64,000 nucleotides of DNA from assembly GCF_024461735.1 (NCBI RefSeq), contig NZ_JANGAD010000003.1, forward strand, positions 186,001 through 250,000, written 5' to 3'. Shown piece by piece: positions 1 to 9,159 of this stretch. Within the stretch, counting starts at the first letter, position 1; each line of letters begins with the position of its first letter. Position numbers and translations under genes: made by a program. The notes under the pieces were generated by a model, which saw nothing but the letters and a program-made list of their open reading frames with translations, had not been told where the DNA came from and did no database searches. This DNA is from Anaerotignum propionicum. GTDB lineage: Bacteria; Bacillota; Clostridia; Lachnospirales; Anaerotignaceae.

Positions 1-168
1 TCTTTGACGGTATTATTCTTTTTACTGGCCTTAGGTGATTTTACTGGAAGTCATTTTATTAAAATGATAGCCGGATATGAGGGCATTTTCTGTGGCGGAA
101 GTGCGATTTATTCCGCCATTGGTCAGATATTAAATCATGAGTTTCAAAAAGAAGTTGTAAAGCTATAA
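1..168 (+). CDS. Acetate uptake transporter family protein, C-terminal fragment
   Basis: The window opens inside a gene; frame 1 reads 55 residues to a TAA stop. The fragment holds a GDFTG turn and the AGYEGIFCGGSAIY block, which in the GPR1/FUN34/SatP (YaaH) family lies in the last membrane helix and its flanks. Family members are six-helix inner-membrane proteins that move acetate or succinate together with protons. Only the C-terminal quarter is visible, so substrate cannot be judged. A terminator hairpin follows at once, so this gene ends its transcript. Confidence 0.85.
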   Translation, partial: SLTVLFFLLALGDFTGSHFIKMIAGYEGIFCGGSAIYSAIGQILNHEFQKEVVKL

Positions 169-177
169 AAATCAAGA

Positions 178-223
178 AAGCAGCCATTTCCTATTTGCCA
201 CCAAAGGAAAAGACTGCTTTTTT
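178..223 (+). terminator. Intrinsic terminator after the acetate transporter gene
   Basis: AAGCAG pairs with CTGCTT and an inner TTTCC pairs with GGAAA; a run of T follows the right arm. It lies ten bases after the stop codon of the partial transporter gene. Confidence 0.8.
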
Positions 224-242
224 ATTTCTGATTTATTGATGC

Positions 243-905
243 TTATTTATTCATATTGCGAATATGCATGTAAACGGTATTTTTTGAAATACCCAAATGA
301 TCTGCAATGGTTACAACCGAATCTTTTAAGTTAAAAATGCCTTTTTGATATAAAGTAGATACGATTTCCTTATTTTTATTGGAGGAGGATATAGAGAGAT
401 TGCTATAAACCGCTTTTTTTGCTTCTTCTAGTGCGTGAAGCATCAGTTCTACTGTATTTTCCACAAAGGTTTCTGAAATATTCTCCTGTTTTGTACTTTC
501 GGAAGGCGTCATAAAGTGTACCAAATCGGAGATAGGTGATGACAAATACATATTGATGCAAAGCAACCCGATTATATTCCCCTTTTCTCCCATGATTGCC
601 GAGATTGAAGATTTAAAGGTTTCTCCCCGCTTATTTTTGGCAAAATAATAAAGATGATCTAGGTTAGGTTCTGCCATCATTCGGTTGAGAAACGATAATG
701 TAACCTCTGAAATAGATGCGCCAGCCTGCCTACCAGATAGGTGACCGTTAACGATATGCATAACGGAATGATCCATGTTTTCAAGATTATGTATAACCAC
801 TTCACAAAAGTTTCCTAAAAATTCAGCAACACCTTCTGCTACATTTACATATGAATATAAGATCGCTCTGTCATGTTCTGATAATGAAAAGGTCTGACTT
901 TCCAT
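243..905 (-). CDS. YheO/DauR-family transcriptional regulator (PAS-like plus HTH)
   Basis: 220 residues. The N-terminal two thirds (about 15-135) match the YheO-like PAS domain, with the VVIHNLENMDHSVMHIVNGH and GRQAGA segments typical of that family. Residues about 165-218 form a winged helix-turn-helix with the recognition segment TIADHLGISKNTVYMHIRNM. In the family, DauR controls D-amino-acid catabolism and others control racemases or deaminases; the target here is unknown because the neighbours are a transporter and a CLC channel on separate transcripts. The ATG at 905 has a GGAGGTG ribosome binding site. Confidence 0.85.
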   Translation of the reverse strand: MESQTFSLSEHDRAILYSYVNVAEGVAEFLGNFCEVVIHNLENMDHSVMHIVNGHLSGRQAGASISEVTLSFLNRMMAEPNLDHLYYFAKNKRGETFKSSISAIMGEKGNIIGLLCINMYLSSPISDLVHFMTPSESTKQENISETFVENTVELMLHALEEAKKAVYSNLSISSSNKNKEIVSTLYQKGIFNLKDSVVTIADHLGISKNTVYMHIRNMNK

Positions 906-1080
906 GGTACACCTCCAAAAATATTATAAATTAAAGTATATCAAAAACAGTGTATCTTTTCAAGTGCAGAAAAGGTTTTGATATTGTTTCATGTCAAAAA
1001 GCATCAAATTTAAATGAAAAATTAAATACAAAATTAATTTAAAAGAGTATTCTTTGCACTAATAACATTTATGAAGGATG

Positions 1081-2313
1081 TTAAAATTTTATAGTTTCGT
1101 TAGTAAAAAAGTTGAATCTTTTTTGTGCGGTATAAATTGTTTTGTTTCCATTAAAGATAAAGGCAAATGCACAAACAATGATAAAGAAAATTGTATTTTG
1201 GGGTCCAAATACCTCTACACCAATCAGAATAGGTGCCAACAATGTATTGGTGGCACTGCCGAAAACTGCGGCATAGCCTAGGGCGGCAACAAGAGTAACT
1301 GGTAAACCCAATAGGCTTCCTAATACCATACCTAGGCTTGCACCGATTGAAAAGAGAGGAGTGACCTCTCCACCCTGAAAGCCCACGGATAGGGTCAAAA
1401 CGGTCAATAAAAGCTTAAGGAGCCAATCGTATTGAAATATTTGTTCATCCATAAGGCTAAACTGAATTAGGTTTGTACCTAGGCCACAATATCTGCCGCC
1501 ATGCAGCAGCAAAAACAGCAGAGATAAAACACAACCTCCTAAAAAGATTCTTTTCATAGGATTCACAATAAGGATTGATAATTTATTTTTGCAAAGGTTT
1601 AACAAAAGTGCAAAAATTCCGCCTACCATTCCAAATATAATTCCCAACAGGACAAGCTTCAACAAAACTTCTGATGAAATGGATAGTATATTTGGAAGGT
1701 CAATAGAGAATTTCTCTAAACCCAATAAATGTGATGTGGTGCTTGCTGTGTAAGATGCAACCAATGCAGGAAGTAAGGCCTCATATAAAAAAATACCGGA
1801 TACAAGTACCTCTAAGGCAAAGAAAGTTGCCGCAAGTGGCGTTTGGAATAGACCTGCAAATCCGGCAGCCATGCCGATTACCAATAGTATACGAGGATTG
1901 TTTAAAAATTTTAGCTTTCTGGCAATGGTATGAGCTACAGTGGCACCTAGCTGTACAGCAACGCCTTCCCGTCCAGCACTCCCCCCAAATAGATGGGTAA
2001 TCCAAGTGGTCAATATAATTAAAGGAACAAGCATCTTGGGAATACCATCCTTATCGCCGTGCCCAGTCTGAAAAACAAGAGTCATACCTTTTATGCTTTC
2101 TTTACTGAAAAAACTGTATAAAAATATTATGCACAGACCTGCAATAGGTAAAAAAGGAACCAAAAGCATTGTGTGTTCGCCTCTAAATTGGGTGATTTTA
2201 AGCAATACTATCCCAAAGAGTGCATCAATACCACCAATGATAATCCCTACAAAGAGGGCAATCAAGGAATAGAGAAAAATTTCTTTGTAGTCTTGAATAA
2301 TAGTTCGTATCAA
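1081..2313 (-). CDS. CLC-family anion transporter, probably fluoride/proton antiporter type
   Basis: 410 residues, hydrophobic throughout. The signature GREGVAVQLG (114-123) carries the gating glutamate E116, and FQGGEVTPLFSIGASLG is the second CLC signature. The usual GSGIP motif of chloride-type CLCs is not found, and the THLFGGSAGREG context resembles the CLC-F clade that exports fluoride; this clade assignment is from memory of the family and is less sure than the CLC call. The start is TTG at 2313, six bases after AGGAGG. No fluoride riboswitch could be recognised upstream. Confidence 0.85.
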   Translation of the reverse strand: MIRTIIQDYKEIFLYSLIALFVGIIIGGIDALFGIVLLKITQFRGEHTMLLVPFLPIAGLCIIFLYSFFSKESIKGMTLVFQTGHGDKDGIPKMLVPLIILTTWITHLFGGSAGREGVAVQLGATVAHTIARKLKFLNNPRILLVIGMAAGFAGLFQTPLAATFFALEVLVSGIFLYEALLPALVASYTASTTSHLLGLEKFSIDLPNILSISSEVLLKLVLLGIIFGMVGGIFALLLNLCKNKLSILIVNPMKRIFLGGCVLSLLFLLLHGGRYCGLGTNLIQFSLMDEQIFQYDWLLKLLLTVLTLSVGFQGGEVTPLFSIGASLGMVLGSLLGLPVTLVAALGYAAVFGSATNTLLAPILIGVEVFGPQNTIFFIIVCAFAFIFNGNKTIYTAQKRFNFFTNETIKF

Positions 2314-2518
2314 TGTTATCCTCCTAAATGCAATTTCTTTGCGTTGGGATTATATTTATTATAGTATTATAAGGATGCTTTATTTTTATTATAGCAGTGT
2401 GAATTTGGTATGACAATGCTTTTGCTCATTCAAAAAACAGAAAAGACCTCTTGTATCAATAGGGGGTTTAATGGAGATTGACCTAGTTTATATAAAACAG
2501 CTTTGGTGTAATTATCAT

Positions 2519-2563
2519 TAAAAAAATCCCCATTGCAAGTATTTCTTACAATAGGGATTTCAA
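2519..2563 (-). terminator. Intrinsic terminator of tRNA-Lys
   Basis: On the minus strand AAATCCCTATTG pairs with CAATGGGGATTT and is followed by a T7 run. It lies 72 bases past the tRNA 3' end. Confidence 0.75.
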
Positions 2564-2634
2564 ATTTTATAAGCTGTGGTATAAAGTGGAAGTGATGTAG
2601 AAGAAACATATTTACTCTTCTAACCAATAAAAAA

Positions 2635-2707
2635 TGAGTCACCCGGGGCTCGAACCCGGGACACCTGGATTAAAAGTCCAGTGCTCTACCAACTGAGCTA
2701 GTGACCC
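2635..2707 (-). tRNA. tRNA-Lys (UUU)
   Basis: The 73-nt sequence folds as a cloverleaf: acceptor GGGTCAC with GTGACTC, D-arm AGCTCAGTTGGTAGAGC, anticodon stem CTGGA with TCCAG around the loop CTTTTAA (anticodon TTT), and T-arm CCGGGTTCGAGCCCCGG. Discriminator A73 is encoded and the CCA end is not. Confidence 0.97.
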
Positions 2708-2719
2708 GCAACGAAATTT

Positions 2720-2748
2720 AGTATATATGAAAACAAAAAAAATGTCAA
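2720..2748 (-). promoter_or_regulatory. Sigma-A promoter of tRNA-Lys
   Basis: On the minus strand TTGACA and TATACT are separated by exactly 17 bases, and the -10 box lies 12 bases before the mature tRNA 5' end. Confidence 0.8.
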
Positions 2749-2916
2749 TCATTATTTTTAAAAATTTGACAAAAAAATTTTATTTTTATTCTGTTGGGAA
2801 TCGGTTAGAATAAAAAAAGAAAATTAAGAATTCTGTAAGGAAGTTTGTATTATTTTGTAAAACTAAACTGTTATGATAAAATGGTAATATTATGCGAACT
2901 TAGGGGGGATTTACTA

Positions 2917-3612
2917 ATGGATAAATTCAATATTTTGGTATGTGACGATGATAAAGCCATTGTTGATGCAATCGAAATTTATTTAAAGCAGGAAGGGTAT
3001 CATATCATTAAGGCTTATAATGGCTTAGAGGCATTGAAAGCATTGGAGGAAAACGAGATACATTTGATTTTGCTGGATATTATGATGCCTAAGCTGGATG
3101 GTTTAAATACTACGGTTAAAATTAGGGAGACCTTGAATATACCCATTATCATTTTGTCAGCCAAATCTGAGGATACAGACAAAATTTTGGGGCTTAATTT
3201 TGGTGCAGACGATTACATTACAAAACCTTTTAACCCACTGGAGCTTTTGGCAAGGGTGAAAAGCCAGATGCGTCGATATACTGCCTTGGGTAGTATTGCA
3301 GAAAAAAGTAATGTGATAAAAATTGGAGAACTTGAATTGGATAAGGATGCGAAGGAGGTTCGTGTCAGCGGAGAACCTATTAAGCTTACAGCGACGGAAT
3401 ACGGCATTCTACAGCTGCTAATGGAAAACGCAGGAAAGGTGTTCTCTATTGACCAAATTTATGAAAGGGTTTGGAATGAGTTATCTTTTGCCCCTGAAAA
3501 TACAGTTTCGGTACACATCCGCCGCATTAGAGAGAAAATAGAGATTAATCCGAAGGAGCCTAGATATCTAAAGGTGGTGTGGGGTATTGGATACAAAATT
3601 GAAAAAATATAG
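2917..3612 (+). CDS. OmpR/VanR-type response regulator
   Basis: 231 residues. A receiver domain (1-120) has acidic pocket D10-D11-D12, phosphoacceptor D54 in LLDIMMP and K103 in TKPF. A C-terminal winged helix (about 130-230) ends with the VVWGIGYKIEK segment of the OmpR/PhoB DNA-binding domain. The ATG at 2917 follows AGGGGGG. The next gene, a histidine kinase, starts inside its 3' end, so the two form a translationally coupled pair. The signal is unknown. Confidence 0.95.
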   Translation: MDKFNILVCDDDKAIVDAIEIYLKQEGYHIIKAYNGLEALKALEENEIHLILLDIMMPKLDGLNTTVKIRETLNIPIIILSAKSEDTDKILGLNFGADDYITKPFNPLELLARVKSQMRRYTALGSIAEKSNVIKIGELELDKDAKEVRVSGEPIKLTATEYGILQLLMENAGKVFSIDQIYERVWNELSFAPENTVSVHIRRIREKIEINPKEPRYLKVVWGIGYKIEKI

Positions 3613-5821
3613 AAGCTACCAAAAAAAATGGAAGATAGTCGGAGTAGCCCTCTTTTTTATTTGTGCCATGGCCAACTTTTTTTGTGGGATTATAACAGCT
3701 AATATTTCTAATCATTGGAATAGGGATATCATCGAAGCACATAGTGTTTATGACACCTATGAGTTTAAAAACAGCTTTGCCCAGGCACTGGATGAGGTTA
3801 TACTATCAGAAGTGTATTATCGGAATGAAAGTCGGATTAGTAGTGGTGAACTGATAGACAGGGAGGAACTGCTTACCGACTTCAAACGATATTATGGCAT
3901 TAAAGAAGGCATTATCACAGGGAATACGTCCATCAATGAAACCTTCGATGGATTGATTACCCATGGAAGTATCCCAAATTCTTTAAAACATAATTTTGAT
4001 GAGTATAAAGAACTGGTGGAAAGCCGCCTGCCCCTCTATCGGAAAATGTATATTCAAAATCAGTTGGATGACTTTAAAAGCAGCATTCGCTATTTGAACG
4101 GAATGACAAACTTTCTCTATTATGTGGAAGATAGCAGTGGTAATGTTGTTGCTGGGAATACAACAAGGGGCGAAATGAGTAATATTGATCGAACCATTGT
4201 TCTTTCTTCAGGCTTTAGTAGCGATAAAATTGGGGTTATGGGCTATACCAGCAATAACACCATCATGGAAACCAGCGATTATAAAATTTATGCGGGAATT
4301 CGGGAGCCTTTTGTATACGGTGATGCATTTTATACCCTTGGTCAGGAATATGTTTTTGCAAAGGCAGGATTACCCATTCTGTTTGGCGTATTTACGGCTT
4401 CTACTATTATCATTATTTTTTGTCTGGTTTATTTAATACGTGTTGCGGGACAAAGTGAGAAGGGTGGAAAGGTTACTTATTTAGCAGTAGATAAAATTTA
4501 TAATGAGGTTCATTTTTTATTGGTAATTGGTTTAACGGCTTTTGCTGTTTTCTTTGGAGTAGCAATTTTATCAAGCATTTTAAATGAAACGGCGATTTTT
4601 TGGGCATATATTTTTAATACTATTTTGGGAATTATTTATATTTGTGATATTGCCGCCATCATTTCTTACATTATGTCTGTCTCCAGACAAATCAAAGGCA
4701 AGATCTTTCTGCGCAACACATGGGTATCTGTAACCATTCGACGCATGTCAGAATTGTTTACAGGTAAAACCTTTCGAGGCTGGATGATTTTTGTTATGCT
4801 TAGCTATGGATTGGGAAATTGCGTTATAATGGGATTTATTATTTTTGCCGCACAAATGGGATATTACTTCATCTGTTTCTTGTGTGTGCTGGGATTATTC
4901 CTTTTCAACGCTTTTTGTATGTACCTGTTTTTGAGAGCTTTACGGTCATTGAAAAGAATTATGATTTCTGCCAGAGAAACTTCAAAAGGAAATCTGCAGT
5001 ATAAACTAAATTTAGAAGAGATTTCTCCTTCATTTTCGAATTTTGCTATGGACATCGCTAATATACAGGATGGTCTGAAAAATTCCGTTGAGGATGCAGT
5101 GAAAGGAGAGAGAATGAAAACGGAGCTCATTACCAATGTTTCCCACGATTTGAAAACTCCTTTAACCTCTATTATTTCTTATGTTGATTTGCTGCGTAGC
5201 CAAAAGCTGGAAAACAAAGCGGCTTCTGAATATGTGGAGATATTATTTGAGAAGTCCTATCGCTTGAAGCAGTTAATTGAAGATCTTATCGAAGCAAGCA
5301 AGGTTTCCAGTGGTAATATTACAGTTTCAAAAATGCGGTTAGATTATCGGCAAATAACGTTGCAGGCAATTGGAGAGCTGGAGGAAAAAATTGAGGCCGC
5401 TGGGCTTGAAGTGAAGGTAAGCTGTCCTGAGCCATTGTACATCTCTGCCGATGGCAGGCATTTATGGAGAATATTGGAAAATTTGGTGTCCAATGCAGTA
5501 AAATATTCTATGCCTGATTCTCGGGTTTATATAGACATTTTTCAAGCAGAAGGACGGGGTATTTTGGTGATGAAAAACATTTCAGCCACTCCCATTGATT
5601 TTGATGAAACAAGATTGACTGACCGTTTTGTTCGAGGGGATGCATCCAGAACCACGGAAGGTTCAGGGCTGGGACTTTCCATCGCCCAGAGCTTAGCAGA
5701 GGCTCAAGGAGGCACCTTCGGCATTAAGGTGGATGGTGACTTATTTAAGGCGATTGTTAGTATGCCCCTTTGGGAAGATGGGGAACAACCTTTTCAAGAG
5801 GATGAAGTTGAGATGCAATAG
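3587..5821 (+). CDS. Membrane sensor histidine kinase, partner of the upstream regulator
   Basis: 744 residues from a TTG codon that overlaps the regulator gene by 26 bases; no in-frame ATG lies early enough to replace it. A first membrane helix (about 17-38) and an extracytoplasmic domain of about 230 residues are followed by several more helices (about 255-460). Then comes the kinase core with H520 in NVSHDLKTPLTS, an N box (NLVSNAVKYS) and a G box (GSGLGLS). The extra block of helices in the middle is unusual compared with the common two-helix VanS layout and could be part of the sensing module. Confidence 0.92.
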   Translation: MDTKLKKYRSYQKKWKIVGVALFFICAMANFFCGIITANISNHWNRDIIEAHSVYDTYEFKNSFAQALDEVILSEVYYRNESRISSGELIDREELLTDFKRYYGIKEGIITGNTSINETFDGLITHGSIPNSLKHNFDEYKELVESRLPLYRKMYIQNQLDDFKSSIRYLNGMTNFLYYVEDSSGNVVAGNTTRGEMSNIDRTIVLSSGFSSDKIGVMGYTSNNTIMETSDYKIYAGIREPFVYGDAFYTLGQEYVFAKAGLPILFGVFTASTIIIIFCLVYLIRVAGQSEKGGKVTYLAVDKIYNEVHFLLVIGLTAFAVFFGVAILSSILNETAIFWAYIFNTILGIIYICDIAAIISYIMSVSRQIKGKIFLRNTWVSVTIRRMSELFTGKTFRGWMIFVMLSYGLGNCVIMGFIIFAAQMGYYFICFLCVLGLFLFNAFCMYLFLRALRSLKRIMISARETSKGNLQYKLNLEEISPSFSNFAMDIANIQDGLKNSVEDAVKGERMKTELITNVSHDLKTPLTSIISYVDLLRSQKLENKAASEYVEILFEKSYRLKQLIEDLIEASKVSSGNITVSKMRLDYRQITLQAIGELEEKIEAAGLEVKVSCPEPLYISADGRHLWRILENLVSNAVKYSMPDSRVYIDIFQAEGRGILVMKNISATPIDFDETRLTDRFVRGDASRTTEGSGLGLSIAQSLAEAQGGTFGIKVDGDLFKAIVSMPLWEDGEQPFQEDEVEMQ

Positions 5822-5933
5822 ATTATTTTATTAGCATTATGCATATAACTTATAGTAGAATTAGGGGTTTGCTGATACAGGCTAAGGGTGCTTTATTTGT
5901 TGATATAAACTTGAAAGAGCTTGAAGAATCCGA

Positions 5934-5960
5934 AAGGGTGTCGATCTTATCGACACCCTT
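5934..5960. other. Perfect 12-bp hairpin between convergent genes
   Basis: AAGGGTGTCGAT and ATCGACACCCTT are exact complements with a three-base loop. Neither side has a T-run, so it is not a standard intrinsic terminator, but it lies between the ends of the kinase gene and the leftward tdh gene and may act on either transcript. Confidence 0.6.
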
Positions 5961-6034
5961 AACTTATGTATATTTAGTTTTTTCTTTCGTAAATTATTAT
6001 TTTTATCTGAACGGTAAGGAGAAGTACTTAAAAA

Positions 6035-7069
6035 TTATGGAATTAAAATCGCTTTACAACATTCACCGCTTTTCATTAAGCGTAATCCTTCTTGGAATTC
6101 TTCCAAAGGCAGGGTATGGGTGATAATAGGGGAGAGGTCTAATCCACCTTCGATTAAGCCCTTCGCATCTTCCCAAGTTTTATACATCAGTCTTCCGGCG
6201 ATGCCCTTGATTACTTTTCCACTATAAACAAATTCGGAAAAGTTAAAATCAACAGAACCATCAGGTAGACCTGCCGCCGCCATTTTGCCCTCAGGTGCCA
6301 TGCATTCAATGGCTGTTTTGATTGCTCGGATGTTGCCAGTGAACTCGATAACTACCTCTGCACCATAAGCTGTTTTTGCTTTAATTTCTTTTACTACATC
6401 AACTTCCATGGGGTTGAGAACTTCATCAGCACCCATTTTCAGTGCCAATTCACCCCTTTGTTTGTTGATTTCTACGGCAAATACCTTGGCAGCACCGCAT
6501 TTTTTTGCTACTGCGATTGCCATAACACCGATGGGGCCGCATCCATTCACTAAAACAGTTTTTCCCGCAACAGGGAATTCCATTGCGGCATGAACTGCTA
6601 CGCCAAAGGGTTCCATAATCGAAACAATTTCAATAGGAGTAGAAGGATCGTAAACAATGGCATTTTCAGCAGGAATCGCAATATATTCTGCAAAACAGCC
6701 GTCTCTGGCAACACCGATGGTTTTTGTATTAGGGCAGACATGTTCGTTGCCATTGTGGCAAAGGGAGCATGAATTACAAACAATATGTGTTTCTGCTGAA
6801 ATTAAATCGCCGATTTTGATTGTTGTCACATGATTACCCACTGCAATCACTTCTCCGGCAAACTCATGACCGATAATGGTGGGAGGGTTGATTCGTTTTT
6901 GGGACCATTCGTTCCATTCCATAATGTGAACATCGGTTCCGCAAACAGCCGCTGCCTTTACCTTTACCAGTATGTCGTTGGCACCGTAGGTTGGAACGGG
7001 TCTCTCTACAAGAGCCAATGCGCCAACTTCTGGTCGTTCTTTCACTACACATTTCATCATTTGTGACAT
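6035..7069 (-). CDS. tdh: L-threonine 3-dehydrogenase (zinc medium-chain dehydrogenase)
   Basis: 344 residues. Catalytic zinc ligands C43 and H68-E69 lie in CGTDVHI and GHEF; four cysteines at 98, 101, 104 and 112 bind the structural zinc. The NAD fold shows GCGPIG (176-181). The WNEWSQKRINPP segment and the GEVIAVGNHV block follow E. coli Tdh closely, which separates it from sorbitol and butanediol dehydrogenases. The enzyme oxidises threonine to 2-amino-3-ketobutyrate; no kbl lyase gene is adjacent. The chosen ATG has GGAGGAAAC in front; an upstream in-frame extension lacks a site. Confidence 0.85.
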   Translation of the reverse strand: MSQMMKCVVKERPEVGALALVERPVPTYGANDILVKVKAAAVCGTDVHIMEWNEWSQKRINPPTIIGHEFAGEVIAVGNHVTTIKIGDLISAETHIVCNSCSLCHNGNEHVCPNTKTIGVARDGCFAEYIAIPAENAIVYDPSTPIEIVSIMEPFGVAVHAAMEFPVAGKTVLVNGCGPIGVMAIAVAKKCGAAKVFAVEINKQRGELALKMGADEVLNPMEVDVVKEIKAKTAYGAEVVIEFTGNIRAIKTAIECMAPEGKMAAAGLPDGSVDFNFSEFVYSGKVIKGIAGRLMYKTWEDAKGLIEGGLDLSPIITHTLPLEEFQEGLRLMKSGECCKAILIP

Positions 7070-7231
7070 AATGTTTCCTCCTTGGTATAAAAAAATGAAA
7101 AAAAAGCACATTTATTTGCTTTCATTTTAAGCTAAGTACATTGTTTTGTACAATACATTATTTTTGTTTTAACATAACTTTTATTTATCATCAAAAACCA
7201 CAATGCTATGTGTCAATGCACTTCAAAATTG

Positions 7232-7270
7232 AAAGCCCCCCAAAATGTAACATACATTTTAGGGGGCTTT
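7232..7270 (-). terminator. Terminator hairpin downstream of the LysR gene
   Basis: AAAGCCCCC pairs with GGGGGCTTT and the inner AAAATGT pairs with ACATTTT, giving a stem of about 16 bp ten bases beyond the LysR stop. T-runs are short on both strands, so direction is inferred from position. Confidence 0.65.
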
Positions 7271-7280
7271 CCTCTATAGA

Positions 7281-8195
7281 TTATATTGATGCTTTCGCAG
7301 TATATTCAATAAATTCAAGAATTCTTTTGGTAAGTGGCTGGAGATGCCCATTTTTTTGATATAAAATCCCGATTTCCAGATACATTGGCTCTTGAAAAGG
7401 CCTTGTGACCAGTGCTTTGTGGGCATATAAAGCTCGAGACATATGGTTCCCATCCACATTGATGATGCCTGAGCTATTGCCCAAAAGGATTTCTTCAATA
7501 TAACTGGTTTGGTGCAAATGTTTTGAGACTATCTTCAAATGTATATTTCTTTTTGCGGCTTCCATTTCCAAGCGTTTTGGCAAATAAGAGGATGCACCAA
7601 GGCTGGTTATTGGGGTAGTATTTAGAAGTTGAATAGGTATTTTATCATACTTTGCCAACTCGCTATCTTCTCTTAGCAAAAGACATATTTCTTGACGATA
7701 CAAGGGAATGGAGGCAACGGGGAAATCTGAAATATCTTCAGGAATTACGTTAATGGCGACATCAACTTCTCCGTTGGAAATTTTCTCGATATGATAATAA
7801 GCACCACCTTCATCAAAAAAAACCTCCTCATTTTCTGCTAAAGAAGGCAAAAAAATCTGATATATTCCATGTACTATATCGGGGGGAGCGGTTGGTGAAA
7901 GCCCTAAGCGTAGGACCTGTTTTCGATTTCTGCTTTTTGCAAGCATATCCTTTTCAATAGAACGCAATTCTTCCAAAATAGGTAAGATTTTTGCAACAAA
8001 AGCCTCACCTTCAGGAGTGAAAAACAGTTTTTTTGGGGTCCGAATAATTAATTTTACATTAAAATCGTCTTCAAGTTTCCGAATTGCCGCTGAAATAGCA
8101 GGCTGAGAAACGAAAAGTGCTTCAGCTGCTTTCGTAAAGCTTTTATATTTATAGATTGCTTCTAAGTATTCCAACGCTTTAAATTGCATATCCAT
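7281..8195 (-). CDS. LysR-family transcriptional regulator
   Basis: 304 residues. The N-terminal helix-turn-helix reads AAEALFVSQPAISAAIRKLE (about 19-38), the LysR signature, followed by FFTPEGEAF; residues about 90-300 form the periplasmic-binding-like effector domain. The ATG at 8195 follows a GGGG tract; a longer reading frame upstream has no binding site. It lies downstream-facing toward tdh in the same direction, so it might regulate threonine use, but there is no direct evidence for this. The effector is unknown. Confidence 0.9.
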   Translation of the reverse strand: MDMQFKALEYLEAIYKYKSFTKAAEALFVSQPAISAAIRKLEDDFNVKLIIRTPKKLFFTPEGEAFVAKILPILEELRSIEKDMLAKSRNRKQVLRLGLSPTAPPDIVHGIYQIFLPSLAENEEVFFDEGGAYYHIEKISNGEVDVAINVIPEDISDFPVASIPLYRQEICLLLREDSELAKYDKIPIQLLNTTPITSLGASSYLPKRLEMEAAKRNIHLKIVSKHLHQTSYIEEILLGNSSGIINVDGNHMSRALYAHKALVTRPFQEPMYLEIGILYQKNGHLQPLTKRILEFIEYTAKASI

Positions 8196-8725
8196 ACCCC
8201 TTTTATTTGCATCATAAATTTTATTTATCTTTATTATAACACAAAGAAATTGGAAAAACAGTATCTCAGAGGCTTGTCTGTTGAAAAATAGCTTGGAGGA
8301 AATTAATGGGAAATATGAAACCAAACAGATTAAAATTACCTTTGAGAAAAATGAGGAGAGTAATTTTTGTCCTGATTTATTAAAAAGTTATGTTAACAAA
8401 AACCAATAGCAAGGTTTTTAACTTTTTTTAAAAAAAATTTGATTTAATATTTATTATTGGTCAAGGTTTTTGATTATGGAAGAAAGGTTTTATGGATAAA
8501 AGATTATAAAAGAATCGAGGAAAATAAGATTAAAATAATATTTAAACAACCCGTATGATAAAAGATAATATGAAAAGTTACTCTCAGGTTTACAGCTTAT
8601 TTATGAATGAAAGAAGTTGTGATATTATAAAGTTATGTTAACTATTTATGAAATTAAAGAAGTCCTAAAAAGTAATAAAAAATAAATGTCAAATCAAAAT
8701 GAAAAAAATTTTTTGTCGAAACCTA
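8196..8725. other. AT-rich intergenic region with a 14-bp direct repeat
   Basis: No supported gene in 530 bases between the divergent LysR gene and the polyamine leader. AAAGTTATGTTAAC occurs at 8384-8397 and again, exactly, at 8629-8642; its GTTAAC core is palindromic. CAAGGTTTTT occurs twice between 8410 and 8480. These may be regulator sites. Confidence 0.5.
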
Positions 8726-8755
8726 TTGACAAAACTGATTTTTATGAATTAAAAT
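8726..8755 (+). promoter_or_regulatory. Sigma-A promoter of the polyamine leader RNA
   Basis: TTGACA (8726-8731) and TAAAAT (8750-8755) are 18 bases apart. The predicted start near 8762 is only ten bases before the left arm of the closing stem of the structured RNA. Confidence 0.75.
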
Positions 8756-8762
8756 AAACCTG

Positions 8763-9090
8763 TTTTCAATCGCATATAGCGAGAACACTTTTGACCAGTT
8801 TCGTTTAATTATGAAACTCAAGGCCATACGGACAGCCGGGTCAACTGCCGATTGTGGAATTCATTCCGCATTATTGATTGCGTTAAGAGCGCAACTTTTA
8901 TAAGTTGGCAACTCAATTGCCAGTTGGTTACTTCATAACCAAGTGTACTAGGGTACACACTTGTGAAACGGTCAATAGCAGGAGTAGTAAAAGTAGTTCT
9001 TACTATATAGACTCTGAAAACATTTTGGTGACAGGCGAGAATCTCTCTGCTGTAAGGGTAGAAGTGTAGATTTTTGCGTATGCCTTAATT
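8763..9090 (+). ncRNA. Large structured leader RNA upstream of the polyamine operon, family unassigned
   Basis: Long-range pairing closes the element: GCATATAGC (8772-8780) with GCGTATGC (9076-9083) with one bulged A, and ACACTT (8785-8790) with AAGTGT (9062-9067). Inside are seven local hairpins in a row: AGTTTC/GAAACT (8797-8818), CGGACAG/CTGCCG (8829-8850), TGTGGAAT/ATTCCGCA (8853-8870), TTGCG/CGCAA (8878-8894), TGGCAA/TTGCCA (8906-8922), GGTTA/TAACC (8926-8940) and GTGTAC/GTACAC (8943-8958). I do not recognise a named riboswitch class; SAM-I, lysine, cobalamin, T-box and c-di-GMP signatures are absent. It could be a cis-acting sensor of polyamine status or a free-standing RNA such as a raiA-type element. 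Confidence 0.7.
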
Positions 9091-9106
9091 TAATTGAGCG
9101 ATTTAT

Positions 9107-9143
9107 AAGATGTGCCATAGGATACTGTGGTGCATCTTTTTTT
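9107..9143 (+). terminator. Intrinsic terminator between leader RNA and speD
   Basis: AAGATGTGCCA (9107-9117) pairs with TGGTGCATCTT (9128-9138) using two G-T pairs, followed by seven T. It ends five bases before the speD ribosome binding site, so it either ends the leader RNA or acts as the expression platform of an attenuator. Confidence 0.85.
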
Positions 9144-9159
9144 GTTTGGAGGGTTCAAA

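Noticed and set aside
5839..6123. 94-codon open frame after the histidine kinase gene
   Set aside because: It overlaps the end of tdh on the other strand, crosses a strong hairpin and has no ribosome binding site or protein-like composition.
8763..9143. SAM-I, tmRNA or RNase P RNA as identity of the leader RNA
   Set aside because: The conserved cores of these families were looked for and not found; the hairpin series differs.
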